Of a DNA stretch of 64,000 nt, positions 54,443 to 64,000 are shown piece by piece. Numbering within the stretch: the first letter of the stretch is position 1; each line of letters opens with the position of its first letter. The translations under genes and the position numbers were made by a program. This stretch comes from Comamonas resistens (GTDB lineage: Bacteria > Pseudomonadota > Gammaproteobacteria > Burkholderiales > Burkholderiaceae_C). The DNA lies in assembly GCF_030064165.1 (NCBI RefSeq), contig NZ_CP125947.1, positions 2,604,001-2,668,000 on the forward strand. The letters are read 5' to 3'. Below the pieces are notes generated by a model that was not told the origin of the DNA, searched no databases, and worked only from the letters and a program-made list of their open reading frames with translations.

Positions 54443-57400
54443 ATGGTCAAGAACATGAAATACGGAGATTTGATCCAGTTCGAGCAGATCGAATCAGTCA
54501 TTCAGCTGCTTGATGCCGGGCGCGCGGACGAGGCCAAGAAGCTCGTCGCGACCTATGTCATCTCCGACGACATGGCCGAGCGGATTATCAAGTTAATGAT
54601 CCCGCAACTTGGGTTTGAAGAGATTGTTGAAGAAATCGACGACCCAAAGGGTGGCACAAAAAAGAAAACGAATGTCGATCACAAGGGCGTGCTGATCGTC
54701 GGCAACTACGGCACCGGTAAATCGCACTTGATGTCGGTGCTGTCGCTGGTGGCTGAAGACGCCGCCTACGCACCGATGATCCGCCACCCGAAAGTCGCCG
54801 AGGCGGTTGCCTCCATCGCCGGAAAATTCAAGGTTCTTCGCATCGAGGTGGGCGGTCTGGAAATGCCGCTGCGCCAGGTCATCACCCAGCAGCTTGAGCG
54901 CTTCCTCGACAAACTGGGCGTCAGCTACAGCTTCCCGCCGGCAGATCAGGAACTCAACAACAAAGAGTCTCTTGAAGAAATGATGGCCGCCTTCCATGAG
55001 GTCTACCCAGACCATGGCCTGCTGCTGGTGGTCGATGAGTTCCTGGAATACCTGCAATCGCGCAAGGACAACGAACTGATTCGCGACTTGGCCATCCTGC
55101 GGCAGATCGGCGAGGTCACCAAGCACCTGAAGTTCCGCTTCGTCGCCGGTGTACAGGAGGCCATCTTCGACAGCGTGCGCTTCCAGCACGTCGCCGACAG
55201 CATGCGACGGGTCAACGAGCGCTTCACCCAGATCCTGATCGACCGCCAGGACGTCAGCTTCGTCGTCTCTGCGCGCCTGCTCAAAAAGACGGCCGACCAG
55301 CAAAACAAGATCCGCGAATACCTCACGCCGTTCGCCAAGTTCTATGGCTCCATGAACGAGCGCATGGACGAATACGTCCGGCTGTTCCCGGTTCACCCGG
55401 ACTACCTGAAGACCTTCGAGCAAATCCACTTCACCGAGAAGCGCGGCGCGCTCAAGACCATCGAGGCCGCCATGCTGGCCATCCTCGACCAGGCAGTGCC
55501 CGCCGACAAGCCGCTGCTCATCAGCTATGAGAGTTTCTGGAACACCATCAAGGCCAACTCGGTCTTGCGTGCCGACCCGAACATCAAAGAAGTGATGCGC
55601 GTCTCCGAAGTGCTGGAGTCGCGCGTACAGCAGGCCTTCACGCGCCCGGCCTACAAAGCCATGGCGCTGCGCGTCATCAACGCCCTAGCCGTGCACCGTC
55701 TGACCACGGGCGGCGACATCCATGTGCCCATCGGCCCCACGGCTGCCGAGCTGCGTGACGCCCTGTGTCTGTTCCAGCCAGGCGTGGAGGACATGCCCGG
55801 CGACCCGGCCGAGAACCTGCTGTCGATGGTGCAGACCGTGATGCGGGAAGTGCTGAAGACCGTCAACGGCCAGTTCATCTCCAAGGCTCCTGATACCGAG
55901 CAGTACTACCTTGACCTCAAGAAAGACATCGACTACGACGCGCAGATCGAAAAACGCGCCGAAGCCCTGTCCGACGACGCACTGGACCGCGCCTACTACA
56001 GCGCCATTAAGGCGCTGATGGAATGCAGCGACGACCTGCGTTACCCCGGCTTCCAGATCTGGCAGTACCAAATCGAGTGGCAGGAGCGCCGCGTCGAGCG
56101 CATGGGCTACCTGTTCTTCGGTGCGCCCAATGACCGGCCCACCGCCCAGCCCGAGCGCGACTTCTACATCTACTTCATCCAGCCCTTCGACAAGCCGAAG
56201 TTCAGCGACAACAACCTCGCAGACGAGGTGTTCTTCCGCCTCAAGTCGCCAGACGAGGACTACAAGCGCTACCTGTCGCAATATGCAGCGGCACTGGATC
56301 TGGCGTCCACCGCCAGCGGCGGCGCCAAGGCCATCTACCTGTCCAAGGCGCAGGACTCGCTGCGGTCCATGAGCAAGTGGCTGCAAGAAAAACAGATGAC
56401 CGCGTTCGAGGTCACCTACCAAGGCAAGACCAAGACGCTACAGGATTGGTCCAAGGGCGTCTCCCTGCGTGACCGCGCCCGAATGGGCCCCGACGAGCGC
56501 ATCAACTTCCGCGACGTGGTGAACATCGTCTCCGGCCTGGCACTCGGCCAGCGCTTTGCCGATATCTCGCCCGAGTACCCCACCTTCTCGGTGCTGGTTA
56601 CCGAAGCCAACCGCAAGCAACTGGTGGGCAATGCACTGCGTGCCTTGGCGGGCGGCACCCGCACCAAGGATGCCGCAGCCATCCTCGATGCACTGGAACT
56701 GCTCGATGGCGACCGCGTCGACCCGGCCAACTCCCGCTACGCGCAAGAGGTGATCAACCGCCTCAAGGCCAAGGGCCACGGCCAGGTGCTCAACCGCAGC
56801 GAACTGCTGTCGGGTACCTCTGACGCCGAGTATTTCGCGCCGATCAAGTACCGGCTGGAACCCGACCTGTTGGTCACCGTGCTGGGCTGCCTCGTCTACT
56901 CCGGCGACATCGTGCTGTCGATCACCGGCGACAAGATCGACTCCGGCAAGCTGGTGCAGCTCGCAGAGCGTTCGCTGGAAGAGCTCAAGCAGTTCAAGCA
57001 CATCGAGGCGCCCAAGGAGATCAACCTCGCGGTGTTGCGCGCCTTGTTCGAGTTGTTCGACCTGCCGTCTGGTCTGGCGCAGAGGGCCAGCCAGGGCGAC
57101 ATTGAACCGGTCATCAAGCTGCAGGAGAAAGTCAGCGCCCTGGTGCCGCGCGTGCTCAAGGCCGGCTCCGACCTGCAGCAAGGCAAGCTCGGTTTCTGGG
57201 GCCAGAACCTGCTGCGTGAGGAAGAAGCCAAGGACTGGTACACCCGGCTCGATTCGCTGAAGAAGTTCACCGAGTCGCTGACACCCTACAACACCGTCGG
57301 CAAACTCAAGAACCTGCGCGTCACCGAGGAAGACCTGGACGGCCAGAAAAAGAATCTGGAAATCCTGGCCGCCGTCGAGCGTCTGCTCGAACTGGTGGCG

Positions 57401-58243
57401 GAGCTGGGCAGCACGGCGTCCTACCTCTCGCAGGCCGAGATGGTGTTGCCCGCCGAGCACCCGTGGCTGAAACAGGCCGAGACGGCCCGCAAGGCCATCT
57501 TCGAGAAGATCAGCCAGGACCGCAGCGCCGAGCACGCCGCCCTGATCCTGGGTAATGGCCGGCAGATGCTGGCCCAGCTCAAGAAGGACTACATCACCGC
57601 CTACATCGCCAGCCACAGCAAGGCGCGCCTCGGCGTGGCCGAGGACAAGACCCGCAACGCCTTGCGCAAGGACGACCGCCTGCTGGCACTGCGCGTACTG
57701 GCCGGCGTGTCGCTGATGCCCACCAGCCAGCTCACCGCCTTCGAGGAATCCCTCAATGGCCTCAAAAGCTGCTCATCGCTGGATGAGCCGACCCTGGTCA
57801 CGGCCGCCGTCTGCCCGCACTGCCAGTTCCGCCCGGCTGCCGAGCAACTGGAGCTGCTGCCCGCCGCCAACCGCCTGCACAAGCTGGACGATGACCTGGA
57901 CGAATTGCTGGCCAACTGGCAGCAAACCCTTCTGGAAAACTTGGAAGACCCGTTCACCCAGGAGAGCCTGGGCCTGTTGCCCGCCGCCAGCAAAAAGCTG
58001 ATCGACGCCTTCCTGGCCTCACGCACGCTGCCGACCCCATTGACCCAAGAGTTCACCAACGCCGTGCAAGAGGCGCTGTCGGGATTGGAGAAGATCGAAG
58101 TCAAGAGCGACGAGATCAAGCAGGCGCTGTTGCAAGGTGGCTCACCCGCCACGCCGGACGACCTGCGCAAGCGCTTTGATGCACTGATCAGCGACCGTAG
58201 CAAAGGCAAAGATGCCAGCAAGCTGCGGTTTGTTGTGGAGTGA
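54443..58243 (+). CDS. brxC: BREX P-loop protein BrxC (DUF6079)
   Basis: The 1,266-residue ATPase has Walker A GNYGTGKS (residues 87-94) and Walker B LLLVVDEFLEYL (about 193-204), with the long helical C-terminal region typical of DUF6079. A Cys pair CPHCQFRP is near residue 1120. BrxC is essential in BREX, where it acts with PglX and PglZ to block phage replication while methylating host DNA. G+C-rich codon use like brxF and pglX. Confidence 0.92.
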   Translation: MVKNMKYGDLIQFEQIESVIQLLDAGRADEAKKLVATYVISDDMAERIIKLMIPQLGFEEIVEEIDDPKGGTKKKTNVDHKGVLIVGNYGTGKSHLMSVLSLVAEDAAYAPMIRHPKVAEAVASIAGKFKVLRIEVGGLEMPLRQVITQQLERFLDKLGVSYSFPPADQELNNKESLEEMMAAFHEVYPDHGLLLVVDEFLEYLQSRKDNELIRDLAILRQIGEVTKHLKFRFVAGVQEAIFDSVRFQHVADSMRRVNERFTQILIDRQDVSFVVSARLLKKTADQQNKIREYLTPFAKFYGSMNERMDEYVRLFPVHPDYLKTFEQIHFTEKRGALKTIEAAMLAILDQAVPADKPLLISYESFWNTIKANSVLRADPNIKEVMRVSEVLESRVQQAFTRPAYKAMALRVINALAVHRLTTGGDIHVPIGPTAAELRDALCLFQPGVEDMPGDPAENLLSMVQTVMREVLKTVNGQFISKAPDTEQYYLDLKKDIDYDAQIEKRAEALSDDALDRAYYSAIKALMECSDDLRYPGFQIWQYQIEWQERRVERMGYLFFGAPNDRPTAQPERDFYIYFIQPFDKPKFSDNNLADEVFFRLKSPDEDYKRYLSQYAAALDLASTASGGAKAIYLSKAQDSLRSMSKWLQEKQMTAFEVTYQGKTKTLQDWSKGVSLRDRARMGPDERINFRDVVNIVSGLALGQRFADISPEYPTFSVLVTEANRKQLVGNALRALAGGTRTKDAAAILDALELLDGDRVDPANSRYAQEVINRLKAKGHGQVLNRSELLSGTSDAEYFAPIKYRLEPDLLVTVLGCLVYSGDIVLSITGDKIDSGKLVQLAERSLEELKQFKHIEAPKEINLAVLRALFELFDLPSGLAQRASQGDIEPVIKLQEKVSALVPRVLKAGSDLQQGKLGFWGQNLLREEEAKDWYTRLDSLKKFTESLTPYNTVGKLKNLRVTEEDLDGQKKNLEILAAVERLLELVAELGSTASYLSQAEMVLPAEHPWLKQAETARKAIFEKISQDRSAEHAALILGNGRQMLAQLKKDYITAYIASHSKARLGVAEDKTRNALRKDDRLLALRVLAGVSLMPTSQLTAFEESLNGLKSCSSLDEPTLVTAAVCPHCQFRPAAEQLELLPAANRLHKLDDDLDELLANWQQTLLENLEDPFTQESLGLLPAASKKLIDAFLASRTLPTPLTQEFTNAVQEALSGLEKIEVKSDEIKQALLQGGSPATPDDLRKRFDALISDRSKGKDASKLRFVVE

Positions 58244-58278
58244 AGGCAAGTCAGGACTATGTATAGAGGGCAACAGAA

Positions 58279-60234
58279 ATGAAGCTAATAAAAATCCAAG
58301 CTATCAATTTTCGATCTGTTGAAGACAGCGGCGAATTCCAGATCGGCGATCTGACATGCCTTGTCGGAAAGAATGAGGCGGGAAAGACCGCGATATTGCA
58401 TGCCATCCAAGGTATTGCCCCTTCTGATGGTGATTATGCATACGACAAGACGCGGGACTACCCACGCCGATATTTAAGCAAATTCCAGGAGCGTCATCCC
58501 AATGGGGAATCCCCGGTTGCCAAAAGCTGGTGGCAACTGGAGGTTGATGACATCGAAGCACTGGAAGATTTTCTAGGAGCAGATGTTCTAGAAAAAACCG
58601 AAGTGATCATCACCAGTTATATCGGTCGCGAAAATGCCTGGAGCATTCCGCTTAACGAAGAGGAGTGCATTCGCAAGCTTCAGGCGCGCCACGGTCTGAA
58701 TGCCAAAGAAAAAGGTGACATCAAGCAGGCCAAGACAATAAAGGATGCCTTGGCAGCACTTAAAGCTCTGACCGAGCGGTCAGAAGCACAGACTGCATTC
58801 ATGCAAGCCATTGAGAAATTCCGTGACGGAAATCCGGTGCTTGCTGCTATTGATCTTCTCAACAAGCAAAAGCCGACTTTTTTCTATACTTCTCACTTTG
58901 AACGGATGTCAGGGGAAATATCCCTGAATCAACTTGCTGCGGACAAGAAAAGTGGGAAGATCAGCTCTGGAGACAAGATATTTCTCGACTTTCTAGAGTA
59001 TGCGGGTACGACCATAGAAGAACTCCGTGATGCTGCAAAGCACGAAGAACTGGTAGCCCAGTGCGAAGGCGCATCAAACGATATCACTGATGAAATTTTT
59101 GAATTCTGGAGCCAGAACGATGCCTTGGCCATCAAAATTGAAATTAACGAAGGGAGACCCAATGATCCTCATCCGTTCAACAACGGAAAAATCGCAAAAA
59201 TCCGCATAGAAAACAAGCATCATCGCGTGACGGTGCCTTTGTCTGAACGAAGCGCGGGTTTTGTTTGGTTCTTTTCCTTTTTGGCACAATTCAAGCAGCT
59301 CAAGAAGTCTGCCGGCAAGGCCATCATACTTCTTGATGAGCCGGGCCTGACGCTTCATGGCAAAGCTCAATCCGACCTTCTGCGGTATATCGAAGAGCGG
59401 ATTCTGCCCGAGCACCAGGTTATCTACACCACGCACTCGCCATTCATGGTGCCAGCCCAGCGCCTGGAGGATGTCCGTGTTGTCGAAGACGTTGTCGACT
59501 ACCGCGATCCACGCCGTCCGATAGTAAAAGGGACGAAGGTCTCCGCTGACGTCCTTTCCGTTGACAAGGACACACTTTTCCCGTTGCAAGCCCACCTCGG
59601 TTACGAAATCACTCAGTCCCTATTTGTTGGCCAAAACTGTCTATTGGTCGAGGGTCCATCCGATGTGGTTTATTTGCAAGTGGTATCGAGAGCATTGCAA
59701 GCCAGAGGAAGATCTGGCTTGGATGAGCGCTGGACCATTTGCCCTACCGGCGGCCTGGATAAGGTGTGGTCTTTCTCGTCACTCTTCCGAGGCAATAACC
59801 TTAATATCGCCGTGCTGTGTGACTATGGTAAAGGCGATAAGAGTAAAGTTGAGAGACTTCGGCAAAGCCAAATTTTGAAATCTGAGAGAGTGTTGACGGC
59901 ATCTGATTTCACGGAAAAATCTGAAAGCGATGTCGAAGATTTATTCGATAGCACTTTCTACTGCGCTTTGGTCAACGAAGCGCTAGGGCTCAAGGAAGGT
60001 GAAATCACGGCGGAGAAAGCCGCAGCCGCCGATCAGAGTACATGCCGCATCGTCAAGCAGGTGGAGGCGCTTTGCCGAACACTACCTGCTAACACACTGG
60101 ACTTCGGCCATTATGTCCCCGCCGATTACCTGATGAGAAACCCTCAGATTCTTGATGGAGAAGGTCAGCCAGTTACTGGAACCTTGGATCGCTTTGAGAA
60201 GGTATTCAAAGCGTTGAATTGTTTTTTGGATTAG
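58279..60234 (+). CDS. OLD-family ATP-dependent nuclease
   Basis: The 651-residue protein has an N-terminal ABC-type ATPase ([18 protein letters not shown], Walker A GKNEAGKT at residues 30-37, [13 protein letters not shown] as Walker [12 protein letters not shown]-loop) and a C-terminal TOPRIM nuclease domain ([24 protein letters not shown]). OLD nucleases act in phage defence, for example in P2 exclusion and Gabija. It is not a usual BREX 3 component and is less G+C-rich than brxC, so it looks like inserted cargo. It begins 35 bp after brxC. Confidence 0.88.
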   Translation: MKLIKIQAINFRSVEDSGEFQIGDLTCLVGKNEAGKTAILHAIQGIAPSDGDYAYDKTRDYPRRYLSKFQERHPNGESPVAKSWWQLEVDDIEALEDFLGADVLEKTEVIITSYIGRENAWSIPLNEEECIRKLQARHGLNAKEKGDIKQAKTIKDALAALKALTERSEAQTAFMQAIEKFRDGNPVLAAIDLLNKQKPTFFYTSHFERMSGEISLNQLAADKKSGKISSGDKIFLDFLEYAGTTIEELRDAAKHEELVAQCEGASNDITDEIFEFWSQNDALAIKIEINEGRPNDPHPFNNGKIAKIRIENKHHRVTVPLSERSAGFVWFFSFLAQFKQLKKSAGKAIILLDEPGLTLHGKAQSDLLRYIEERILPEHQVIYTTHSPFMVPAQRLEDVRVVEDVVDYRDPRRPIVKGTKVSADVLSVDKDTLFPLQAHLGYEITQSLFVGQNCLLVEGPSDVVYLQVVSRALQARGRSGLDERWTICPTGGLDKVWSFSSLFRGNNLNIAVLCDYGKGDKSKVERLRQSQILKSERVLTASDFTEKSESDVEDLFDSTFYCALVNEALGLKEGEITAEKAAAADQSTCRIVKQVEALCRTLPANTLDFGHYVPADYLMRNPQILDGEGQPVTGTLDRFEKVFKALNCFLD

Positions 60235-60250
60235 ACAGGACGGCGGCTCC

Positions 60251-60376
60251 GTGAATCTAATACGCCTGACCATCCCCGACAAGATGCGTTCGCCACAGCG
60301 CTACATGCTCACCGACGCGGGCGTGCAGCTCAAGCTGCTGCACGAACAACAGCAGGCTTCGAGCAGGACGGAATAA
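60251..60376 (+). pseudogene. 41-codon stump of a lost gene (winged-helix tail)
   Basis: A GTG-initiated frame reads [36 protein letters not shown]. The LTIPDKxxSPxQRYxLTDAG pattern is what I know from the C-terminal winged helix of AAA_4/AlbA-type ATP-binding proteins. The rest of the gene is missing. It is more G+C-rich than the flanking OLD and SIR2 genes, so it marks an earlier occupant of this slot. Confidence 0.5.
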
Positions 60377-60381
60377 AGAAA

Positions 60382-61476
60382 ATGTCTCTTCCGCTGCTAA
60401 CAGAAGAAATAGCGATTACAGCGATCCGGGATTTTTTCCGCGGAAAGCCATTCGTGTTCTTCGGGACAGGAATGTCATGTGCTATGGATACAAGCTTCGG
60501 CATGCCTGCACTTCGAGATGAGTTGGTTGAGAAAATGCAGGAAAGAACACTGACTGCGACTCAAGCATCTGAATGGCAAAGCGTAGTCAGCGCCCTTGAG
60601 CAAGGCGGCGATCTTGAGAGTTCCCTGAACGCTGTCAGTGACCACAACCTGTTGAGGATAGTGACAGAGATTACGGGAGCATTCGTCTCCTGCCTGGATA
60701 GGCGTTTCGCCTATTCGATTGCCCAAGGTTCGACAGAGTGGCCGGCCAGTCGTCTTCTCTCTCGTTTGATCGAAACGCTTCCGGAGAGTGATGGCGTATT
60801 GCATGTATTAACGCCGAACTACGATCTTTTGTTCGAGTATGCCTGCGATTTTTCAGGATTGCCCTATACGAATGGGTTGTTTGGTGGAATTGAACGCAAG
60901 GAAGACTGGACGGCCGTGGAGCGTGCATTACTCGAACCATGCAAGATACGTCAAGGCAACAAGATAAAAACCGTATACCGACCCAAGAAACATGCTCGTT
61001 TATACAAGGTACATGGTTCGCTGAACTATTTTCTCCACCGCAACGCCATCGTTGAAAACAACGCCTGGATGTGGAATCCACCGGAGTTCGCCGAGCGCGT
61101 CATGATTACTCCGGGTCTGTCGAAGTATCAGGCGCTTCAACGCTATAGGCGCGAACTGCTGCAATACGCGGATGGTGCGGTGGACAGTGCGACGCACTTT
61201 CTTTTTCTCGGGTACGGCTTCAATGACAGCCACTTGGAAGAGTATGTCAAGCGCAAGCTCGTCACACAGTCAAGCCCCGGCCTGATCGTAACAAGGGACT
61301 GCAATCCGAGAATCGAGTCGTTGCTCGACCAATCGGAAAATCTTTGGTTGTTCTGCAAGCTGGACGGCGAAGACGGAACGAAAATCTTCAACAAGCGCTA
61401 TTCCGGTTGGCTGGAACTGAAAGGCCAAAGCCTTTGGGATGTGCGCGACTTTACAGACAGAATATTTGGGAGCTGA
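60382..61476 (+). CDS. SIR2-domain protein of a SIR2-HerA defence pair
   Basis: The 364-residue product has a SIR2 NAD-binding fold: VFFGTGMSCAMD (residues 26-37), VLTPNYDLLFE with N146 and D148, and YKVHGSLNY with H211 as the catalytic His. FLFLGYGFNDSHLEEY closes the Rossmann part. In known SIR2-HerA (Nezha-type) systems this subunit hydrolyses NAD+ in infected cells and works in a large complex with HerA. It overlaps nothing but is two bases from herA. Confidence 0.87.
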   Translation: MSLPLLTEEIAITAIRDFFRGKPFVFFGTGMSCAMDTSFGMPALRDELVEKMQERTLTATQASEWQSVVSALEQGGDLESSLNAVSDHNLLRIVTEITGAFVSCLDRRFAYSIAQGSTEWPASRLLSRLIETLPESDGVLHVLTPNYDLLFEYACDFSGLPYTNGLFGGIERKEDWTAVERALLEPCKIRQGNKIKTVYRPKKHARLYKVHGSLNYFLHRNAIVENNAWMWNPPEFAERVMITPGLSKYQALQRYRRELLQYADGAVDSATHFLFLGYGFNDSHLEEYVKRKLVTQSSPGLIVTRDCNPRIESLLDQSENLWLFCKLDGEDGTKIFNKRYSGWLELKGQSLWDVRDFTDRIFGS

Positions 61477-61478
61477 TT

Positions 61479-63218
61479 ATGTCTATTTTTACCTTCGACA
61501 CATCCTATTCGCTTGGAAAAGTTCGTTTGGTCGATACGCGCAAAATCAACATCCAAGTCAATAGTGATGAGGATTTGAGGAAGGCGCGTGTTGGGCAGCT
61601 TGTTGCGCTCGCACTGCCTGGTGCCGTAGAGGAATGGTTGATTGGCATCATAGAACGGGTGGTAAAGACGCCTGTTCTCGAAGACATTCCTGTTCAGCAG
61701 GAAGAGGATTTTCCCGATGCCGCCGAACTGAATCTGCTGCGCGAAAGCGTTCACAACACGGTTCAACTGACATTGGTCGGCACTGTCGGACTGACGCACG
61801 AGAATAGCCCAAAATTCTCACGATCTCTGGTTCAGGTGCCAGAGATCGATGCAGGGTGCTTCATCCTCCGTGACGCGCAGTTGCAGACATTCATGAACCT
61901 GCTTTCCAAAGAGGGAAAGACTGAGCATTCACTTGAGATTGGTCGCTACACCATTGATGAATCTGCAAAGGCCTACCTGGATGGGAACAAGCTGTTTCAG
62001 CGTCATGCAGCTCTGCTAGGCAGCACCGGCTCTGGAAAATCCTGGACTGTTGCCGCCATTCTCGAACAAGCATCTAAGCTCCCTTCATCAAGTCTGATCG
62101 TTTTTGATTTGCACGGCGAGTACCGTGAGCTGAGCTATGCCAGACACCTACGCATCCCTGGGCCGGAAGAACTCGGAAAATCGGATCCAGCGTTGCTCTT
62201 CTTGCCTTATTGGCTTCTCAACACTGAGGAGTTGCAAGCCATGTTCATTGATCGAAGTGAATTCAGTGCTCACAACCAGGTAATGGCTTTTCAGGACACT
62301 GTTGTAGCCGAGAAAAAGAAAACCCTTGAGTCTCAGGGCAAGACCGATGTGCTCAATGCCTTTACGTTGGACAGCCCCGTTCCATTTGACGTCCATTGCG
62401 TCATCTCTGAGTTGAGGCGGCTCAACGAAGAAATGGTTCCTGGCGCAAACAACAAAGACAAGCAAGGTCCATTTTTTGGACAGTTCAGTCGCTTGCTGCT
62501 GCGTCTGAATAGCAAGGTCAGCGATAAACGCTACGGCTTTCTGTTTCAGGCACCTACCTCTGAACATGCTTATGACGCCATGGCTAGCCTAGTCAAGCGG
62601 CTCATGGACTACTCGGAAGACAAGTCACAGATTAAAGTCATCGATTTTTCCGACGTGCCAGCAGATATCCTGCCCGTGATCGTTGGTTTGGTTGCGCGCA
62701 TCATCTATCAAGTCCAGTTCTGGATGGATCGTGACAAGCGTCGTCCATTGGCATTGGTTTGTGATGAAGCACACCTCTACCTGCCAAAGAAAGACGGAAA
62801 AAATCCCGTCGAGCAACGTGCGATTGAGAATTTCGAAAAAATTGCCAAAGAAGGGCGCAAGTACGGTGTTGCACTCCTCGTCATCAGCCAAAGGCCAGCA
62901 GATGTAAGCACAACGATACTAAGTCAGTGCAATAACGTCATCGCTCTGCGTCTGACCAATGGTGATGATCAAAATACTGTCAAACGCTTGATGCCGGAAA
63001 GCCTAGAAGGGCTAATGGATACACTCCCCGTGCTGGATATGGGAGAAGCATTGGTTGTAGGTGACGCGGTACTTCTACCCAGCCGAATCAAGATTCAAGC
63101 GCCACAAGAACGGCCGATCAGCGCCACTATCGAGTTCTGGGATAAATGGAGTGAAGCTCCAGGTACGCCTGATTTTGCGAAAGCGGTGGAAAACATGCGC
63201 AGACAGAACAGGGCTTGA
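61479..63218 (+). CDS. HerA-family hexameric ATPase/helicase of the SIR2-HerA pair
   Basis: The 579-residue protein has an N-terminal HAS-barrel-like region (about 1-130), Walker A GSTGSGKS at 181-188, Walker B ALVCDEAHLYL at about 430, and an arginine-finger region ISQRPADVSTTILSQ. The ATG is two bases after the SIR2 stop, so the two are translationally coupled. Function is DNA translocation and NADase activation, as in known SIR2-HerA systems. Confidence 0.87.
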   Translation: MSIFTFDTSYSLGKVRLVDTRKINIQVNSDEDLRKARVGQLVALALPGAVEEWLIGIIERVVKTPVLEDIPVQQEEDFPDAAELNLLRESVHNTVQLTLVGTVGLTHENSPKFSRSLVQVPEIDAGCFILRDAQLQTFMNLLSKEGKTEHSLEIGRYTIDESAKAYLDGNKLFQRHAALLGSTGSGKSWTVAAILEQASKLPSSSLIVFDLHGEYRELSYARHLRIPGPEELGKSDPALLFLPYWLLNTEELQAMFIDRSEFSAHNQVMAFQDTVVAEKKKTLESQGKTDVLNAFTLDSPVPFDVHCVISELRRLNEEMVPGANNKDKQGPFFGQFSRLLLRLNSKVSDKRYGFLFQAPTSEHAYDAMASLVKRLMDYSEDKSQIKVIDFSDVPADILPVIVGLVARIIYQVQFWMDRDKRRPLALVCDEAHLYLPKKDGKNPVEQRAIENFEKIAKEGRKYGVALLVISQRPADVSTTILSQCNNVIALRLTNGDDQNTVKRLMPESLEGLMDTLPVLDMGEALVVGDAVLLPSRIKIQAPQERPISATIEFWDKWSEAPGTPDFAKAVENMRRQNRA

Positions 63219-64000
63219 TGATGGACGAACAACTGAACCTTGGGCGCGTCTCAAAAGACTCCAGTCCCGTTGAATGCCTCGGCCAGACGTTCCCCAGCGA
63301 CGACGCGCGCCGCGCGCATTTTCTTGCGCTGCTGGCCGAGAAGTTGAAAGACCCGGCATTTCGCAAGCAGGAAGGCTTCCCGCAGGGTACCGACGAAGCG
63401 ATTCTCGCCATGTCCGATCCGCCGTATTACACCGCCTGCCCGAATCCGTGGCTGGCGGAGTTTGTGGCGCATTGCGGCACGCCCTACGACCCGGCGGTGA
63501 AGTACAGCCGCGAGCCGCTGGCGATTGATGTGAGCGTGGGCAAGACCGATGCCATCTACAAGGCGCACAGCTACCACACCAAAGTGCCACACTTGGCCAT
63601 CGTGCCGTCCATCCTGCACTACACCCAGCCGGGCGATGTGGTGCTGGATGGTTTTTCCGGTTCGGGCATGACCGGCGTGGCGGCGCAGTGGTGCGGCACG
63701 GCTCCGGCCAGTTATCGGTTTGAACTGGAACAGGCGTGGAAGAAGGAAGGCCGCGCCGCGCCCAAGTGGGGCGCGCGCCGCGCGGTGCTCAATGACCTGT
63801 CGCCCGCCGCCACCTTCATCGGCGCGAACTACAACATTCCCTTCAATGTGGATGCCTTCGCCAAGGCGGGCAAGCAATTGCTCAAGGAGGTTGAGCAGGA
63901 CATCGGCTGGATGTACGAAACGCTGCACAGCGATGGCAAGACGAAGGGGCGCATCGAATACACGGTGTGGAGCGAAGTATTCAGTTGCCCGGAATGTGCG
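63218..64000 (+). CDS. pglX: BREX type 3 adenine methyltransferase PglX (PglXI), N-terminal part
   Basis: The open frame begins at the ATG overlapping the herA stop (TGATG) and runs off the window at 261 codons. It carries methyltransferase motif IV SDPPYY, motif I LDGFSGSGMTG, then LNDLSPAATFIGANYN and a Cys pair starting CPECA. The order IV before I fits beta-class amino-methyltransferases. In type 3 BREX this enzyme modifies host DNA at a specific site. It returns to the G+C-rich codon use of brxF and brxC. Confidence 0.85.
   Translation, partial: MMDEQLNLGRVSKDSSPVECLGQTFPSDDARRAHFLALLAEKLKDPAFRKQEGFPQGTDEAILAMSDPPYYTACPNPWLAEFVAHCGTPYDPAVKYSREPLAIDVSVGKTDAIYKAHSYHTKVPHLAIVPSILHYTQPGDVVLDGFSGSGMTGVAAQWCGTAPASYRFELEQAWKKEGRAAPKWGARRAVLNDLSPAATFIGANYNIPFNVDAFAKAGKQLLKEVEQDIGWMYETLHSDGKTKGRIEYTVWSEVFSCPECA

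Overview
The window looks like chromosome of a Comamonadaceae bacterium, most likely Comamonas (inference). The native genes are G+C-rich, and a roughly 47-bp intergenic repeat (TTGATAGCTGCCAGCGCTTG...) that I associate with Comamonas, Acidovorax and Delftia occurs three times near 17.6, 18.3 and 19.7 kb. Two large acquired blocks follow the native part: a class 1 integron/transposon full of resistance genes, and a phage-defence island.

Region 1 (1-14,900) is ordinary chromosome: an EAL phosphodiesterase tail, a YgiQ-type radical SAM protein, a PepSY protein coupled to a small gene, YigZ, a DUF1275 membrane protein, a GGDEF diguanylate cyclase, a LysR regulator divergent from a dsbA-like/MBL/NTF2/TPR-like operon, small membrane proteins, a GNAT enzyme and a lipoprotein. 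Region 2 (14,900-23,390) is patchy. It holds an IS3-family element abutting a phage Rha remnant, two UspA paralogues around a fused CidA-CidB gene, an initiator-type tRNA, a truncated DUF2829 (Tad2-like) gene, a second IS3-family element and an integrase stump.

Region 3 (23,391-50,683) is one Tn402-type class 1 integron of 27.3 kb. It is bounded by 25-bp IRi and IRt and a perfect 5-bp target duplication (TACAG). intI1 is split by a 4.9-kb IS26 composite carrying msr(E)-mph(E), with a perfect 8-bp duplication; removing that insert restores a 337-codon intI1. The array is dfrA, aac(6')-Ib, a YciI-like cassette, blaOXA (OXA-5-like), catB3 and aadA5, followed by qacEdelta1-sul1delta. An SGI1-like block comes next: floR, tetR-tet(G), truncated lysR, ISCR3 and a groEL/intI1 fusion. 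A 3,000-bp direct repeat (ISCR3, groEL/intI1 fusion, attI1 joined to sul1) brackets a foreign fragment with a complete fabV, a triclosan-refractory type of enoyl-ACP reductase, plus a MAPEG gene and two truncated genes. The integron ends with intact sul1, orf5, IS6100 and IRt, and has no tni genes.

Region 4 (50,690-64,000) opens with a LysR effector domain lacking its HTH, an XRE regulator and a full LysR. A defence operon follows: a WYL regulator (BrxR-like), BrxF, BrxC (DUF6079), an OLD-family nuclease, SIR2, HerA, and a PglX-type methyltransferase running off the window. This reads as a type 3 BREX locus whose brxC-pglX gap has been filled with an OLD nuclease and a SIR2-HerA pair. The cargo is visibly less G+C-rich, and a 41-codon stump of a lost gene remains in the slot. 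The nested defence locus and the ISCR3-mobilised fabV are the two most interesting features.
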